Assembly (NCBI GenBank): GCA_029287455.1
Contig: JARFRB010000069.1
Location: 1-64,000 of the forward strand
From: Pelagibius litoralis
Lineage (GTDB): Bacteria > Pseudomonadota > Alphaproteobacteria > Kiloniellales > DSM-21159
Direction: 5' to 3'
Length of the DNA: 64,000 nucleotides
This document shows, piece by piece, positions 63,674 to 64,000 of the stretch. A program made the translations under genes and the position numbers. Position 1 is the stretch's first letter; the number at the start of each line of letters is the position of its first letter. Below the pieces are notes generated by a model. It was not told the origin of the DNA and ran no database searches. It saw nothing but the letters and a program-made list of their open reading frames with translations.

Positions 63674-64000
63674 TCAGATCCCCGTGGTCACGTCGATGGA
63701 GTGGCCTTCCTCGAGCGTCACCATCGCTTTCTTGGTTTCGGCCCGCTTGCCGATCACGCCCCGGAAGCGCTTGACCTTTCCGGCCTGGCGCAGGGTGTTG
63801 ACCTTCTTCACCTTGACCTTGAAGAGGTCCTCCACCGCCGCCTTGATCTCGGGCTTGCTGGCGTCCACCGGCACCTGGAAGGTCACCTGGTTGTGCTCGC
63901 CCCCAAGGGTGGACTTTTCAGTCACCACCGGGCGCCGGATCAGCTCGAAGGTCCGCTCTTGCGAGACCTTCAGGTCCGACTTCGTTCTCGCGCGCGCCCT
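63674..64000 (-). CDS. rplW: 50S ribosomal protein L23 (5' end cut by window edge)
   Basis: The reading frame runs from the stop at 63674-63676 to base 64000 with no stop. It reads [38 protein letters not shown] and [20 protein letters not shown], all L23. No ATG is seen before the edge, so the start lies outside the window (an internal GTG at 63928 would lose a conserved arm). L23 lines the tunnel exit and docks trigger factor and SRP. Confidence 0.95.
   Translation of the reverse strand, partial: RARARTKSDLKVSQERTFELIRRPVVTEKSTLGGEHNQVTFQVPVDASKPEIKAAVEDLFKVKVKKVNTLRQAGKVKRFRGVIGKRAETKKAMVTLEEGHSIDVTTGI

Overview
The window is high-GC, densely coding DNA whose gene order points to an alphaproteobacterium, probably of the Rhodospirillales sensu lato. 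The main pointers are the short lidless adenylate kinase between secY and rpsM without rpmJ, an ATP12-type F1 chaperone gene, a DUF2937 gene, an aroB-aroK / xerD neighbourhood and an rpsF-rpsR-rplI / dnaB / alr / radA / purF string. The genus cannot be read from the sequence. No rRNA, tRNA, CRISPR array, prophage or complete insertion sequence was seen.

Layout. 1-4.0 kb (minus): DUF2889 fragment, CBS-pair protein, CorC/TlyC-type membrane protein, aroB-aroK. 4.2-8.3 kb (plus): a 46-residue membrane protein missed by length cut-offs, a secreted helical-repeat protein, xerD, and a malyl-CoA lyase gene behind a structured leader. 8.4-8.5 kb: a palindromic repeat element. 8.6-13.1 kb (minus): the fatty-acid cluster mltG, fabF, acpP, fabG, fabD. 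13.3-25.6 kb (plus): rpsF-rpsR-rplI with a possible S6:S18-sensing leader and a clear terminator, a cyclopropane-synthase-like gene, dnaB, alr, an MlaEF-type ABC pair, radA, cvpA, purF, DUF2937 and an SDR lacking catalytic residues. 25.7-33.4 kb (minus): DUF427, der-bamB-yfgM, mgtE, maeB.

33.5-37.2 kb is the one clearly accessory, rearranged stretch. An intact lipB is followed by a LysR fragment, a flavoprotein fragment, an intact DMT exporter and an SDR start that runs straight into a second copy of the lipB 3' end. A Nudix hydrolase, a DUF2256 zinc protein and an unknown protein follow. 37.2-51.4 kb (minus) holds acylphosphatase, SDR, a HEPN-like protein, pccA-pccB, ATP12, asmA, a HAD phosphatase, an rluC-type synthase, crcB, an isochorismatase-family hydrolase, rarA and degQ. 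51.6-64.0 kb (minus) is the S10-spc-alpha ribosomal superoperon from rplW (cut by the window edge) to rplQ, with adk and secY.

How the genes work together: most of the window is core housekeeping (shikimate pathway, type II fatty acid synthesis, replication, translation, secretion, outer-membrane assembly). Malyl-CoA lyase, propionyl-CoA carboxylase and malic enzyme could serve together in C2/C3 carbon assimilation, for example the ethylmalonyl-CoA pathway, but the diagnostic enzymes of that route lie outside the window. I found no convincing wholly new system. The most unusual things are the lipB-tail duplication with its gene fragments, the conserved-looking small protein and solenoid pair next to xerD, the degenerate SDR, and several structured leaders.
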